64,000 nucleotides of DNA from Modestobacter roseus. GTDB taxonomy: Bacteria > Actinomycetota > Actinomycetes > Mycobacteriales > Geodermatophilaceae. Positions 35,461 to 45,064 of this stretch are shown piece by piece. The translations under genes were made by a program, and so were the position numbers. The DNA lies in assembly GCF_007994135.1 (NCBI RefSeq), contig NZ_VLKF01000001.1, positions 4,092,001-4,156,000 on the forward strand. Reading direction: 5' to 3'. Under the pieces are notes generated by a model. That model made no database searches. It was not told the DNA's origin and saw only the letters and a list, made by a program, of their open reading frames with translations. Every line of letters begins with the position of its first letter. The stretch's first letter is position 1.

Positions 35461-36144
35461 ATGAGCGTCACCCCGTTCCGCCCGGCTCCGCTGACCGACC
35501 GCGAGGTCGTCTCGCCCGACACGTGCACCCACCTCACCGGGCACGAGCACGTGGCCTCGCTGACCTCGGCCCTGGGCGACCTCACCGCGCAGGTCGACAC
35601 GCTCAACCGCTGGGGCCAGCTGCTCGCCGACGTGCTGTGCTCCTCCGCCCGCGGCCGGTTGCTGGCCGCCGGCAACGGGGGCAGCGCCGCGCAGGCCCAG
35701 CACCTCACCGCCGAGCTGGTCGGCCGCTACCGCGCCGACCGCCCGCCGTTCTCCGCGATCTGCCTGACCGCGGAGACCTCGTCGCTCACCGCGATCGCCA
35801 ACGACTACCCGGCCGACGAGCTGTTCGCCCGCCAGGTCGAGGCGCACGGTCGCGCCGGCGACGTGCTGGTGCTGCTGTCCACCTCCGGCCGCTCGCCGAA
35901 CGCGGTGGCCGCCGCCCGGCGGGCCAAGGAGTGCGGCATCACCGTGCTGGCGATGACCGGCCCGGCGCCCAACCCGCTGGCCGCCGTCGCCGACGACACC
36001 GTCGCCATCGACTCGCCGTGGACCGCCACCGTGCAGGAGTGCCACCTGGTCGCGCTGCACCTGCTGTGCGCCGCCTTCGACGCCGCCGTGCTCACCGAGC
36101 CCAGCCGCATCCCCACGAGCAACCACGTCGAGGTGGTCCGGTGA
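35461..36144 (+). CDS. gmhA: Sedoheptulose-7-phosphate isomerase
   Basis: This SIS-domain protein has LLAAGNGGSAAQAQHLTAEL, the conserved ligand loop, ICLTAETSSLTAIANDY, and LLSTSGRSPNAVAAARRA with the Ser-Ser/Thr phosphate loop, all typical of GmhA. It converts sedoheptulose 7-phosphate to D-glycero-D-manno-heptose 7-phosphate, the entry to activated heptose. GGAGGG sits 7 bases before ATG 35461; ATG 35437 forms ATGA with the previous gene and is an alternative. The kinase needed next is encoded directly downstream. Confidence 0.9.
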   Translation: MSVTPFRPAPLTDREVVSPDTCTHLTGHEHVASLTSALGDLTAQVDTLNRWGQLLADVLCSSARGRLLAAGNGGSAAQAQHLTAELVGRYRADRPPFSAICLTAETSSLTAIANDYPADELFARQVEAHGRAGDVLVLLSTSGRSPNAVAAARRAKECGITVLAMTGPAPNPLAAVADDTVAIDSPWTATVQECHLVALHLLCAAFDAAVLTEPSRIPTSNHVEVVR

Positions 36145-37505
36145 AGCCGGTCGTGGTGGTCGGGGACGCGCTGCTGGACGTCGACCTGGTCGGCACCGCG
36201 TCCCGGCTGACCCCGGACGCCCCGGTGCCGGTGGTCGAGGACGTGCAGACCCACGAGCGGCCCGGCGGCGCCGCGCTGGCCGCCGTCCTCGCCGCCCGCT
36301 TCGCCGGGGACCGCGAGGTGGTGCTGGTCGCGCCGCTCGCCGACGACGAGGGCGCCCAGCGGCTGCGGGCCCTGCTCGAGGGCCGGGTGCGGCTGATCGC
36401 GATCCCGGCCGCCGGCGGCACCGCGGTCAAGCAGCGGGTGCGGGTCGGGGACCACTCCGTCGTCCGCATCGACAGCGGCGCCCCGTCGGCGACCCTCGGC
36501 GCGCTGCCGGCCGACGCCGCCGCGGTCATCCGGGACGCCGCCGCGGTGCTGGTGGCCGACTACGGCCGGGGGACGACGTCGGCGCCCGACGTGCGCGCCG
36601 CGCTGGGCACCGCCACGGGCCCGGTCGTCTGGGACCCGCACCCCCGCGGCGCCGACCCGGTGCCCAGCGCCCGGCTGGTCACGCCCAACAGCGCCGAGGC
36701 CGCGCGGGTGGTCGGCGGGGACGTGCCCGGCGACGGGCTGGCCGCCGTCGGCGCCCGCGCCGAGGCGCTCATCCGGCACTGGGGCGTCGGCGCGGTCGCG
36801 GTGACCCTCGGGGCCCGCGGCGCGCTGCTCTCCTACGGCGAGGGCGCCCCGATGGTCGTCCCGGCCACCCCCGTCACCGGCGGCGACCCGTGCGGCGCCG
36901 GTGACTCCTTCGCCGCCGCGGCCACCGTCGCCCTCGCCGGCGGCGCCGTCACCGGGGAGGCGGTGACCACCGCGGTCGCCACCGCCGGGGCCTTCGTCGC
37001 CCGCGGCGGGGCCTCGTCCTGGGACGCCGTCGCGCCCGAGCCGCCGGCGCCGGCCGCCGACGTCGCCGACCTGCTGGCGCGGGTGCGCCGGGCCGGGGGC
37101 ACCGTCGTCGCCACCGGCGGCTGCTTCGACCTGCTGCACGCCGGGCACGTCGCCACCCTGCGGGCCGCCCGCGGGCTGGGCGACTGCCTGGTCGTGTGCA
37201 TCAACTCCGACGCCTCGGTGTCCCGGCTCAAGGGGCCGACCCGGCCGCTCGTGTCGGCCACGGACCGGGCCCGGGTGCTGGAGGCGCTGGAGTTCGTCGA
37301 CGCCGTGGTCGTCTTCGACGAGGACACCCCCTCGGCGGTGCTGGAGCAGGTGCGCCCCGACGTGTGGGCCAAGGGCGGCGACTACGCCGGCGCCGACCTG
37401 CCCGAGGCGGCGGTGCTGCGGCAGTGGGGCGGCCAGGCCGTCGTCCTGCCGTACCTGCCCGGCCACTCGACCACCGCCCTGGTCGAGCGCTCCCGCGTGT
37501 GGTGA
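36141..37505 (+). CDS. hldE: Bifunctional heptose-7-phosphate kinase / heptose-1-phosphate nucleotidyltransferase
   Basis: Residues 1-300 are a ribokinase-fold kinase (VVVVGDALLDVDLVGTASRL, PGGAALAAVLAARFAG, catalytic VTGGDPCGAGDSFAAAATVA with the GAGD anion hole). Residues 325-454 are a cytidylyltransferase-fold domain (VATGGCFDLLHAGHVATLRA; VCINSDASVSRLKGPTRP; DVWAKGGDY). Both match HldE, which makes heptose 1,7-bisphosphate and later the nucleotide-heptose. In the known pathway GmhB acts between the two steps, here supplied by the fusion at 30692. GTG 36141 overlaps gmhA as GTGA. Confidence 0.93.
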   Translation: MKPVVVVGDALLDVDLVGTASRLTPDAPVPVVEDVQTHERPGGAALAAVLAARFAGDREVVLVAPLADDEGAQRLRALLEGRVRLIAIPAAGGTAVKQRVRVGDHSVVRIDSGAPSATLGALPADAAAVIRDAAAVLVADYGRGTTSAPDVRAALGTATGPVVWDPHPRGADPVPSARLVTPNSAEAARVVGGDVPGDGLAAVGARAEALIRHWGVGAVAVTLGARGALLSYGEGAPMVVPATPVTGGDPCGAGDSFAAAATVALAGGAVTGEAVTTAVATAGAFVARGGASSWDAVAPEPPAPAADVADLLARVRRAGGTVVATGGCFDLLHAGHVATLRAARGLGDCLVVCINSDASVSRLKGPTRPLVSATDRARVLEALEFVDAVVVFDEDTPSAVLEQVRPDVWAKGGDYAGADLPEAAVLRQWGGQAVVLPYLPGHSTTALVERSRVW

Positions 37506-37578
37506 AGGACCCCTCTTCCCCCCACGACTCGCAGGCTCGCCGCGGGCCCCTGCAGCAGGGCCGTTCCAGCAACTCACC
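37504..37578. repeat. Dispersed ~75-bp element, copy A
   Basis: The element begins at the hldE stop codon and aligns with 60818-60894: GAAGGAC, a CCCCCCAC block, CTCGCAGGCTCG, GGGCCCCTGCAG, then CCGTTCCAGCA and TCACC in the same order. GGCCC/GGGCC and other short arms allow hairpins. It looks like an intergenic, post-stop element rather than coding DNA. Confidence 0.7.
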
Positions 37579-37585
37579 AACGGCG

Positions 37586-38497
37586 GTGGTGCTGCGGCCG
37601 CTGGGGCTGGGGGACCTGCTCACCGGGGTGCCGGCGATCCGCGGGATCCGGGCGGCCGTCCCCGACCACCGGCTGGTGCTGGCGACCACCGCCGCGCTGC
37701 GACCGCTGGCGGAGCTGATCGACGCGGTCGACGAGGTGCTGCCCGCGGTCGAGCTCCAGCCGCTGGACTGGTCCGGCCCGCCCGCCGAGCTCGCCGTCGA
37801 CCTGCACGGCAAGGGCCCGCTGTCGCACGTCGTCGTCGGCGACCTCCGCCCGCGGCGGCTGCTCACCTTCGCCAGCCCCGGCTGGCCCGGCCCCACCTGG
37901 TACGCCGACGAGCACGAGGTGCGCCGCTGGTGCCGGCTGGTCTCCGAGGGCCTGGACGTCGCGTGCGACCCCGACGCGTTGGACCTGGCCGTCCCGGACG
38001 TCGACCCGGTCGTGCGGGACGTCGCGGTCGTGCACCCCGGGGCCGCGTTCCCCGGCCGGCGCTGGCCCCCGGAGCGGTTCGCCGCCGTGGCCCGGCACCT
38101 GGCTGCCGCCGGGCACCGGGTCGTGGTCACCGGCGGGCCCGCCGAACGGGAGCTGGCGGAGCGGGTCGCCGCCGGCGCCGGGCTCCCCGACGACGCGGTG
38201 CTGGCCGGCCGGACGACGTCGCTGGAGCTGGCCGCCGTGGTCGCCGCCGCCCGCGTGGTGGTGTGCGGCGACACCGGGGTGGCCCACCTGGCGACCGCCT
38301 ACCGCCGTCCGTCGGTGGTGCTGTTCGGCCCGGTGTCCCCGGCGCTGTGGGGGCCGCCGCCCCGCGAGCAGCACCGGGTGCTGTGGCACGGGGACGGCAC
38401 CGGCGACCCCCACGGCACCGAGCTCGACCCCGCGCTGGCGCAGGTGACCGTCGAGGAGGTCACCACCGCCGTCGACGGACTGCTGTCCCGGGTCTGA
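37586..38497 (+). CDS. Second GT9 family glycosyltransferase
   Basis: The core begins AVVLRPLGLGDLLTGVPAIR and continues with VVHPGAAFPGRRWPPERFAA and VVVCGDTGVAHLATAYRRPS, matching GT9/heptosyltransferases. The donor is inferred to be nucleotide-heptose from the operon. GTG 37502 forms GTGA with hldE and would add 28 residues encoded by a dispersed repeat; I prefer GTG 37586 just after that repeat, although it lacks a clear ribosome site. The length is 303 residues with this start, close to the family norm. Confidence 0.83.
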   Translation: MVLRPLGLGDLLTGVPAIRGIRAAVPDHRLVLATTAALRPLAELIDAVDEVLPAVELQPLDWSGPPAELAVDLHGKGPLSHVVVGDLRPRRLLTFASPGWPGPTWYADEHEVRRWCRLVSEGLDVACDPDALDLAVPDVDPVVRDVAVVHPGAAFPGRRWPPERFAAVARHLAAAGHRVVVTGGPAERELAERVAAGAGLPDDAVLAGRTTSLELAAVVAAARVVVCGDTGVAHLATAYRRPSVVLFGPVSPALWGPPPREQHRVLWHGDGTGDPHGTELDPALAQVTVEEVTTAVDGLLSRV

Positions 38498-38516
38498 GCG
38501 GTCCTGGCGTGCCGGG

Positions 38517-38603
38517 TTACTTCCGCCCGTAGAAGAACCAGATCCGCGCTCCGACTGCAGCCAGGACAGCGATCGTCGCGAGGACGATCAGGAGTGTCTC
38601 CAC
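38517..38603 (-). CDS. 28-residue single-span membrane peptide
   Basis: GTG 38603 has AGGAG nine bases upstream. The peptide is almost one helix: VETLLIVLATIAVLAAVGA followed by an aromatic/basic end, RIWFFYGRK. It lies 11 bases after the VWA gene on the same strand and is probably cotranscribed. The geometry (short lumen end, positively charged cytoplasmic end) fits a regulatory or assembly subunit of the VWA protein. No homologue is known to me. Confidence 0.5.
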   Translation of the reverse strand: METLLIVLATIAVLAAVGARIWFFYGRK

Positions 38604-38614
38604 GGTGATGGCTC

Positions 38615-40279
38615 CTACCCCCGGCGGCGGATGGCGTCGAAGAGGGTGGCCTGCAGGTCCTCGGGGTCCAGCGCCTGGTAGGCCGCACCGCCGGTCGCCT
38701 CGCCGATCTGCTCCAGCGCGGCGAGGTCGGCGTCCGGGCCGAGCGCGATGCCGATGACCTTCACCGGGCGGTCCGGGTCGGCCTCCGCGCGCAGCGTCTC
38801 CAGCAGCGCGTCCAGCTGCAGTCCGCTGCTGTCCTCGTTCTCCCCGTCGGTGATCAGCACGACCGAGTTCACCGACCCGGGGTCGTAGGCGTCCCGGGCG
38901 GCGCGCACCGCGGCCAGCGTCGTGTCGTAGAGGCCGGTGCCGCCGGGCCGCAGCCGGTCGGGGATGCTGCGCAGCTGCTCCTCGACGACCTGCCGGTGCG
39001 TGCGACCGTCGACCTCGGCGCCGAAGGTGCGCAGCGGGGCGAGCTCCTGCCAGTCCCGCTCGCCCTCCAGCTGGTAGGCGAAGGACCACACGCCGCCGGA
39101 GTGCGAGTCCGGCAGCAGGCCGAGCGCGCTGAGCGTCGCGTCCCGGGCCAGGGTGGCCCGCGTGCCGTCGCCGACCTCGGCCTCCATCGAGGTGGAGACG
39201 TCGACGACGGTCAGCAGCCGGGACGGTGTGGCCAGGCTGGCCACCCGGCCGAGCAGCGTCTGCGTCGCCGCCGGGTCCAGGGTCAGGGTCTCCGGGGCCT
39301 CCTCGCGCACCCCGGACCCCTCGCCGGCCCCGGCCGGCGCGGCGCCGGTGCGGTCGCGGAACCCGGCCTCGCGGACCGCCTCGTCGGCGGCGTCGGAGGT
39401 GAGGGCGGCGACCACCGCGTCGGTGGCGGGGCGCTCGGCCTCGGGGGTGGCGGTCACCCGCAGCACCGGGTAGTCCAGCGCGGGGGAGCCCTCGGTGGGG
39501 TAGACGGCGACGAGCGCGGCGTCCTCGGTGCCGGCGTTGGTGGCCAGCACCTCCTGCTCGCTGACCGGGACGAGCGGGGCGTCGGCGCCACCGGCCAGGC
39601 CGGCGGTGAGCCCGTCGCCGGCCGTCGGCACCTCACCGCGAGCCGCGGCGAGCACGGCCGAGACGACGGCGTTGTCGGCCTCCTCGTCGCCACCCAGGGA
39701 CTGGCGGACGGCGGCGAGGACGGAGAGCCCCTCGGCGCTGGCGGTCAGGTCGGGGACGGCCAGGGCGCGGTCGGTGTCCAGCACGTCACCCCAGCTGGGC
39801 GGGTTCTCCGTCCAGCCGAGCTCCTCCGCGGCCGCGCGGCTGGTGGCCAGCACCAGCGGGGAGGTGGCCAGCGACCCCGCCGGCTCCAGGCCGGCGTCGG
39901 CACCCGCGCGAGCGGCCCACAGCGAGGAGTCCGGCACCCACACGTCCGGGAGCTGCTCGGCGTCCAGGGAGCCCAGCCCGGCGAGGGTCTGCAGCGGCTC
40001 GCGGGCGGTCACCTCGGCGACGGCGCAGGCATCGCCGCCCAGCTCGATCGGCTCGGCGAGCAGCTGCTCGACCAGGTCACCGATCTCCGGTGCGACGGCC
40101 ACGCGCACGGTCTGCTCGTCGGCGCAGCCCTCGGCGGACGCGGTGTCGCCCGAGCCGGACAGCCCCCAGACGAGCAGGCCCCCACCGATCACGACGACGA
40201 GCAGGGCGGCGAGCCCGGCGAGCAGGGCCGGGCGGGCGGGCAGCCCGGATCCGGTGCGCGTCTGGGCGTGGCGCCCCAT
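38615..40279 (-). CDS. Membrane-anchored VWA protein with solute-binding-like domain
   Basis: ATG 40279 has GGAGAAG upstream. Residues 20-45 form a signal anchor (ALLAGLAALLVVVIGGGLLV). The middle ~300 residues resemble an extracellular solute-binding fold (DVWVPDSSLWAARAGAD; SPLVLATSRAAAEELG). The C-terminal ~200 residues are a von Willebrand A domain with MIDAS LTVVDVSTSMEAEVGDGTRA, TGLYDTTLAA and VLITDGENEDSS. Such proteins bind a divalent metal and a protein or carbohydrate ligand outside the cell. The partner is unknown. Confidence 0.83.
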   Translation of the reverse strand: MGRHAQTRTGSGLPARPALLAGLAALLVVVIGGGLLVWGLSGSGDTASAEGCADEQTVRVAVAPEIGDLVEQLLAEPIELGGDACAVAEVTAREPLQTLAGLGSLDAEQLPDVWVPDSSLWAARAGADAGLEPAGSLATSPLVLATSRAAAEELGWTENPPSWGDVLDTDRALAVPDLTASAEGLSVLAAVRQSLGGDEEADNAVVSAVLAAARGEVPTAGDGLTAGLAGGADAPLVPVSEQEVLATNAGTEDAALVAVYPTEGSPALDYPVLRVTATPEAERPATDAVVAALTSDAADEAVREAGFRDRTGAAPAGAGEGSGVREEAPETLTLDPAATQTLLGRVASLATPSRLLTVVDVSTSMEAEVGDGTRATLARDATLSALGLLPDSHSGGVWSFAYQLEGERDWQELAPLRTFGAEVDGRTHRQVVEEQLRSIPDRLRPGGTGLYDTTLAAVRAARDAYDPGSVNSVVLITDGENEDSSGLQLDALLETLRAEADPDRPVKVIGIALGPDADLAALEQIGEATGGAAYQALDPEDLQATLFDAIRRRG

Positions 40280-40439
40280 CTGGCTTCTCCGTAGGTCGTC
40301 GGCCCCGTGCGGCACACCGGTGCGCGTCGACGACGCCCCCGGGGCTCGGGTCGGCCGGAACTCTACCCAGCTCTGCTGTGCAGGGGGAGGCCTCAGATCG
40401 GCTCGCAGTGCCCAGGTGGTTACCCTGCGTGAGGAGGAG

Positions 40440-41420
<981 letters not shown>

Positions 41421-41498
41421 CGTCTGCCGCTCCCTCGTCCCGCCGTCCACTGCCGGGCACCCGGCCCCGGCGGGCCTACCCGGAGATCAACTCGGGAA

Positions 41499-41518
41499 AC
41501 ACTTCGGCCCCGAAGTGT
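41499..41518. promoter_or_regulatory. 20-bp palindrome upstream of the decarboxylase gene
   Basis: ACACTTCGG and CCGAAGTGT flank a CC centre perfectly, 79 bases before ATG 41420. It could be an operator, or part of the terminator set after the transporter operon. Confidence 0.4.
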
Positions 41519-41521
41519 CGC

Positions 41522-41551
41522 GGCCGCCGGCTCCCGGAGGAGCCGGCGGCC
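41522..41551 (-). terminator. 13-bp stem hairpin after the ABC transporter operon
   Basis: Arms 41522-41534 and 41539-41551 pair perfectly with loop CGGA, 10 bases after the stop of the solute-binding protein gene. Confidence 0.75.
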
Positions 41552-41561
41552 AGGGTCCTCG

Positions 41562-42917
41562 TCAGTCCACCGGCTCCTCGTCCGGGATGCCGTTGGGCGG
41601 CGGCGGCGCCTGCTCGCCGTCGAAGGGCTCGATCTCGGCGTCGCCGATGTCGGTGGTCATCACCGGCTGGACCTCCTCGGTGGAGGTGCCGGTGATCCGG
41701 CTGATCGACATCCCGCTGGTGCCCATGTGGCTGTCCGCGGAGTAGCGGAACGGCGCCAGCACCGGCCCCTCCCACTCGCTGCCGACCTCCTCGATGGCCT
41801 CCACCAGACCCTCCCGGGTCGGGTTCTGCCCGGCGGCCTGCAGCGCCTGCACGGTCGTGTACGCCTGCGCCATGCCGTAGATCCGGTAGTTGGTCAGCTC
41901 GCCCTCACCGCCGCACTCGTCCCAGATGCGCTGGAACTCCTGCACCCACGGGTCGTCGGGCTCGTCGACCGTCGGCAGGTAGTCGGTGGTCAGCGCGCCG
42001 TCGAGCAGGCTGGCGTCGCTCACCTGGCCCTGGGAGAAGTTGTTCAGCAGGCTGCCCACCAGCGTCGGGTCGGATCCGACGTTGGAGTAGAACCACTGCG
42101 GGTCGTAGCCCAGCTGCAGGGCGGCGAGCTGGGACAGCGCGGTGTAGCTGGGCACGTTGAAGCCGACGACGAAGTCGGCCCCGGCGGCCTGCAGCGCGGC
42201 GATCTGCGGGCCGATGTTGGTGTTGCCCGGGGTGTACCGCTCGGCGGCCACGACCTGGTCGTCGATGTACTCCCGGATGCCGGCCTCGCCGTCCTCGCCG
42301 AAGTCGTCGTCCTGCAGGAACAGCCCCACCTGGGCGTCGGGGAACTCCTCGGCGATGTACTGGCCGATGATCTTCCCCTCGCTCATGTAGTCGGTCTGCC
42401 AGCCGAACGTGTAGGGGTTGGTCTCCGGGTCCTCGCCCCACAGCAGCGAGCCGGAGGAGACGAACAGGTCGGGCACGCCCTCGCTGTTGAGGAAGTCCAG
42501 GACGGCGCTGTGCGTGGGGGTGCCCAGGCCGCCGACGATCGCGAAGACCTCGTCCTCCAGGACCAGCTGCTGCACCACCTGGCTGGTGTTCGTCGGGTTG
42601 TAGGCGTCGTCGCGGTAGACGTACTCGATCTCGCGGCCGTTGACCCCGCCCGCCTCGTTGACGCAGTCGTAGTAGGCCTGCGAGCCGGTCGGGATCTCGC
42701 TGTACCCCGGGGCGGCGACCCCGGTCAGCGGGAAGTGGGCGCCGAGCTTGATCGAGGTCTCGGTGACACCGATGTCGGAGGCCTCGTTGGCCCCGGCATC
42801 GCCACCGCCGCCACCCCCGCCACCCCCGCCGTCGTCACCACCGCCGCAGGCGGCGAGGGTGGCGACGGCGGCGGCCGCGGTCAGGGTGGTGGCGAGACGT
42901 CGGGAGGATCTGGACAA
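41562..42917 (-). CDS. Branched-chain amino-acid-type ABC solute-binding lipoprotein
   Basis: The 451-residue protein has a lipobox (VATLAAC at the cysteine) followed by a Gly-rich linker and a type I periplasmic-binding fold: KLGAHFPLTGVAAPGYSEIP, then GGVNGREIEYVYRDDAYNP. It captures an amino acid or related acid for the permease. It is the last gene of the liv-type operon. The ligand is not determined; members of this family also bind short amides, urea and aromatic acids. Confidence 0.88.
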   Translation of the reverse strand: MSRSSRRLATTLTAAAAVATLAACGGGDDGGGGGGGGGGDAGANEASDIGVTETSIKLGAHFPLTGVAAPGYSEIPTGSQAYYDCVNEAGGVNGREIEYVYRDDAYNPTNTSQVVQQLVLEDEVFAIVGGLGTPTHSAVLDFLNSEGVPDLFVSSGSLLWGEDPETNPYTFGWQTDYMSEGKIIGQYIAEEFPDAQVGLFLQDDDFGEDGEAGIREYIDDQVVAAERYTPGNTNIGPQIAALQAAGADFVVGFNVPSYTALSQLAALQLGYDPQWFYSNVGSDPTLVGSLLNNFSQGQVSDASLLDGALTTDYLPTVDEPDDPWVQEFQRIWDECGGEGELTNYRIYGMAQAYTTVQALQAAGQNPTREGLVEAIEEVGSEWEGPVLAPFRYSADSHMGTSGMSISRITGTSTEEVQPVMTTDIGDAEIEPFDGEQAPPPPNGIPDEEPVD

Positions 42918-42995
42918 CGGTGCTCCTCTGGTGCGGCCCGGGCGTCGTTGCCCGGGAGTGGGTGGGGGACGAGGGAGCGGGGCGCCGGGTCGACC

Positions 42996-44150
42996 TCACC
43001 CCCCGCTCGGACCGGCCGCCGACCGCGTGGCGCGGCGGGTGAGCCAGCGCCGGCGGACGGTGCCGACGACGCCGGCGGGCGCGAAGATCATCACGACGAC
43101 GAGCACCACGCCGTAGACGAACGGGGCCAGCTGGGCCGCCTCGGTGTCGTTCAGGCCCCAGTCGCTGCCGAGGTCGGTGACGAAGGGCGGCAGGAAGACC
43201 AGCAGGGCCGAGCCGAGCAGCGCGCCGAGCAGGCTGCCGAGCCCGCCGATGACGATCGCGGTCAGCAGCGACAGCGACAGCACCAGCGTGAAGCCGCTGG
43301 GGGCGGCGAGCCGCACGACCAGCGCCAGCACCCCGCCGGCCAGCCCGGCGGCGGCCGCGCTGACGGTGAAGGCGAGCACCCGCCACAGGCCGAGGTCGAT
43401 CCCGGCCAGCTCGGCGGCGACCTCCTGGTCGCGCACCGCGCGCCAGGTGCGGCCGATCCGGCTGTGCACCAGGTTGGCGAGCAGGAAGTAGGTGATCAGC
43501 AGGCAGATCGCCCCGAGGTAGGCCAGCCACTTGGTGTTGCTGGCCGCGTTGCCCGAGACGGCGCTGATGAACGAGTCGAACGCCTCCGGAGCCCGGGGCG
43601 CCCGCACCCGCAGGCCCTGCTCACCGCCGAGGAGGTCGTGGAAGTAGATCGCCAGACCGGGCAGGCCGACGGCGAGGGCGAGCGTGGCGCCGGCCAGGTA
43701 GGGGCCGTGCAGCCGGGCGGCGGCGACGCCGACCAGCGCACCGACCGCGGTGGCCACCACGACGGCGGCCAGCAGGATGAGCGGCAGGGGCAGCGGCTCC
43801 TCCGCGGAGAGGAACAGCGCGGTGGTGTACGCGCCGACCGCCATCAGCGCGCCGTGGCCGAGGGAGATCTGCCCGTTCATGCCGGTCAGCACGGTCAGCC
43901 CGCCGGCGGCGATGGCGTAGTAGCTCAGCGTCGCCAGCTGGGAGTTGGTGAACGGGTCGGTGATCTCCAGCAGCACCACCGCACCGACGGCGGCGACAGC
44001 CAGCACGAGCAGGTGCCGCAGCAGGGTCGAGCCGGGCAGCAGGGTGCGGCGTCCGGTGGGGGTGGGCTCGTCGGCAGCGGCGGTCGCCGGGCCGGGGGCC
44101 TCGTCGTCGGCGCGGCCGGCGGGCGCGGCCGGGCTCTGCAGGTCGCTCAT
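42996..44150 (-). CDS. LivM-type ABC permease
   Basis: The 384-residue protein has about ten membrane helices after a Pro/Ala-rich cytoplasmic N-terminus. MNGQISLGHGALMAVGAYTT is the LivM/LivH core motif and GGLGSLLGALLGSALLVFLP closes the fold. It pairs with the LivH-type subunit, whose stop lies only 3 bases upstream of this start, so translation is probably coupled. Confidence 0.9.
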   Translation of the reverse strand: MSDLQSPAAPAGRADDEAPGPATAAADEPTPTGRRTLLPGSTLLRHLLVLAVAAVGAVVLLEITDPFTNSQLATLSYYAIAAGGLTVLTGMNGQISLGHGALMAVGAYTTALFLSAEEPLPLPLILLAAVVVATAVGALVGVAAARLHGPYLAGATLALAVGLPGLAIYFHDLLGGEQGLRVRAPRAPEAFDSFISAVSGNAASNTKWLAYLGAICLLITYFLLANLVHSRIGRTWRAVRDQEVAAELAGIDLGLWRVLAFTVSAAAAGLAGGVLALVVRLAAPSGFTLVLSLSLLTAIVIGGLGSLLGALLGSALLVFLPPFVTDLGSDWGLNDTEAAQLAPFVYGVVLVVVMIFAPAGVVGTVRRRWLTRRATRSAAGPSGG

Positions 44151-44153
44151 GGG

Positions 44154-45038
44154 TCATGCCCTCCGGGCCGTGCTGCTGGCGAACAGGCCACCGGGGCGGA
44201 CCAGCAGGACCACCATCAGGATCGCCAGGGCGGCGACGTTGACCAGCGCGCTGCCGCGCTCGACGTAGCCGCTGACGTAGCTCAGCGCCAGGCCGAGCAC
44301 CAGCCCGCCGACGATGGCGCCGACGGGGGAGTCCAGCCCGCCGAGCACCGCGGCGACGAAGCCGAAGACGATGAGGCTGTCCATGTAGGCGGGGTAGACG
44401 AACTCCCCGCCGGCGATGAGCAGCCCGGCGAGCGAGCCGACGACGGCGGCCAGCGCCCAGCCCAGGGTGAGCATCCGGCCGACCCGGACGCCGAGCAGCC
44501 GGGCCACCTCCTGGCCGAAGGCCGAGGCCCGCATCGCCAGCCCGACCCGGGTGAACCGGAAGAGCACCACCAGCAGGGCCATGGTCAGCAGCACCGAGAC
44601 GATGACGAAGACGCTGTTGGGGGTCAGCGCGATCCGGTCGTCGCCGACCTGGAAGCCCTGCAGCCCGAACGGGGTGCCGAAGGACTGGAACGAGGAGCCG
44701 AACACGATCGCGATGCCGGCCTGGATGGCGACGAACAGGCCCAGGGTCACGATGACGGCGTTCAGCTCCGGGCCGCCCTCGACCGGCCGGATCACCACCC
44801 GCTCGACGACGGCGCCCAGCACGAACCCCGAGGCCAGCGCCACGACCAGCGCGACCCAGTAGGACTGCCCGTCCTGGATCAGCGCCAGCGCGATGAACGT
44901 CGTCGCGGCCGCCATCGAGCCCTGGGCGAAGTTGACGATCCGGGTGGACCGCCAGATCAGCACCAGGGCCAGGGCGAAGGCGGCGTAGACCATGCCCTCG
45001 GTCAGCCCGGTGAGGGTGACGTTCACGAAGTACTGCAC
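44154..45038 (-). CDS. LivH-type ABC permease
   Basis: The 294-residue protein has eight predicted helices starting YFVNVTLTGLTEGMVYAAFA, with TRIVNFAQGSMAAATTFIAL as the conserved LivH segment and GGLDSPVGAIVGGLVLGLAL near the end. It forms the membrane channel with the LivM-type subunit. Gene order LivG-LivF-LivH-LivM-binding protein is consistent with one transcript. Confidence 0.9.
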   Translation of the reverse strand: MQYFVNVTLTGLTEGMVYAAFALALVLIWRSTRIVNFAQGSMAAATTFIALALIQDGQSYWVALVVALASGFVLGAVVERVVIRPVEGGPELNAVIVTLGLFVAIQAGIAIVFGSSFQSFGTPFGLQGFQVGDDRIALTPNSVFVIVSVLLTMALLVVLFRFTRVGLAMRASAFGQEVARLLGVRVGRMLTLGWALAAVVGSLAGLLIAGGEFVYPAYMDSLIVFGFVAAVLGGLDSPVGAIVGGLVLGLALSYVSGYVERGSALVNVAALAILMVVLLVRPGGLFASSTARRA

Positions 45039-45064
45039 GGTGCGGGTGTCCTCCTGTCGGGCGG

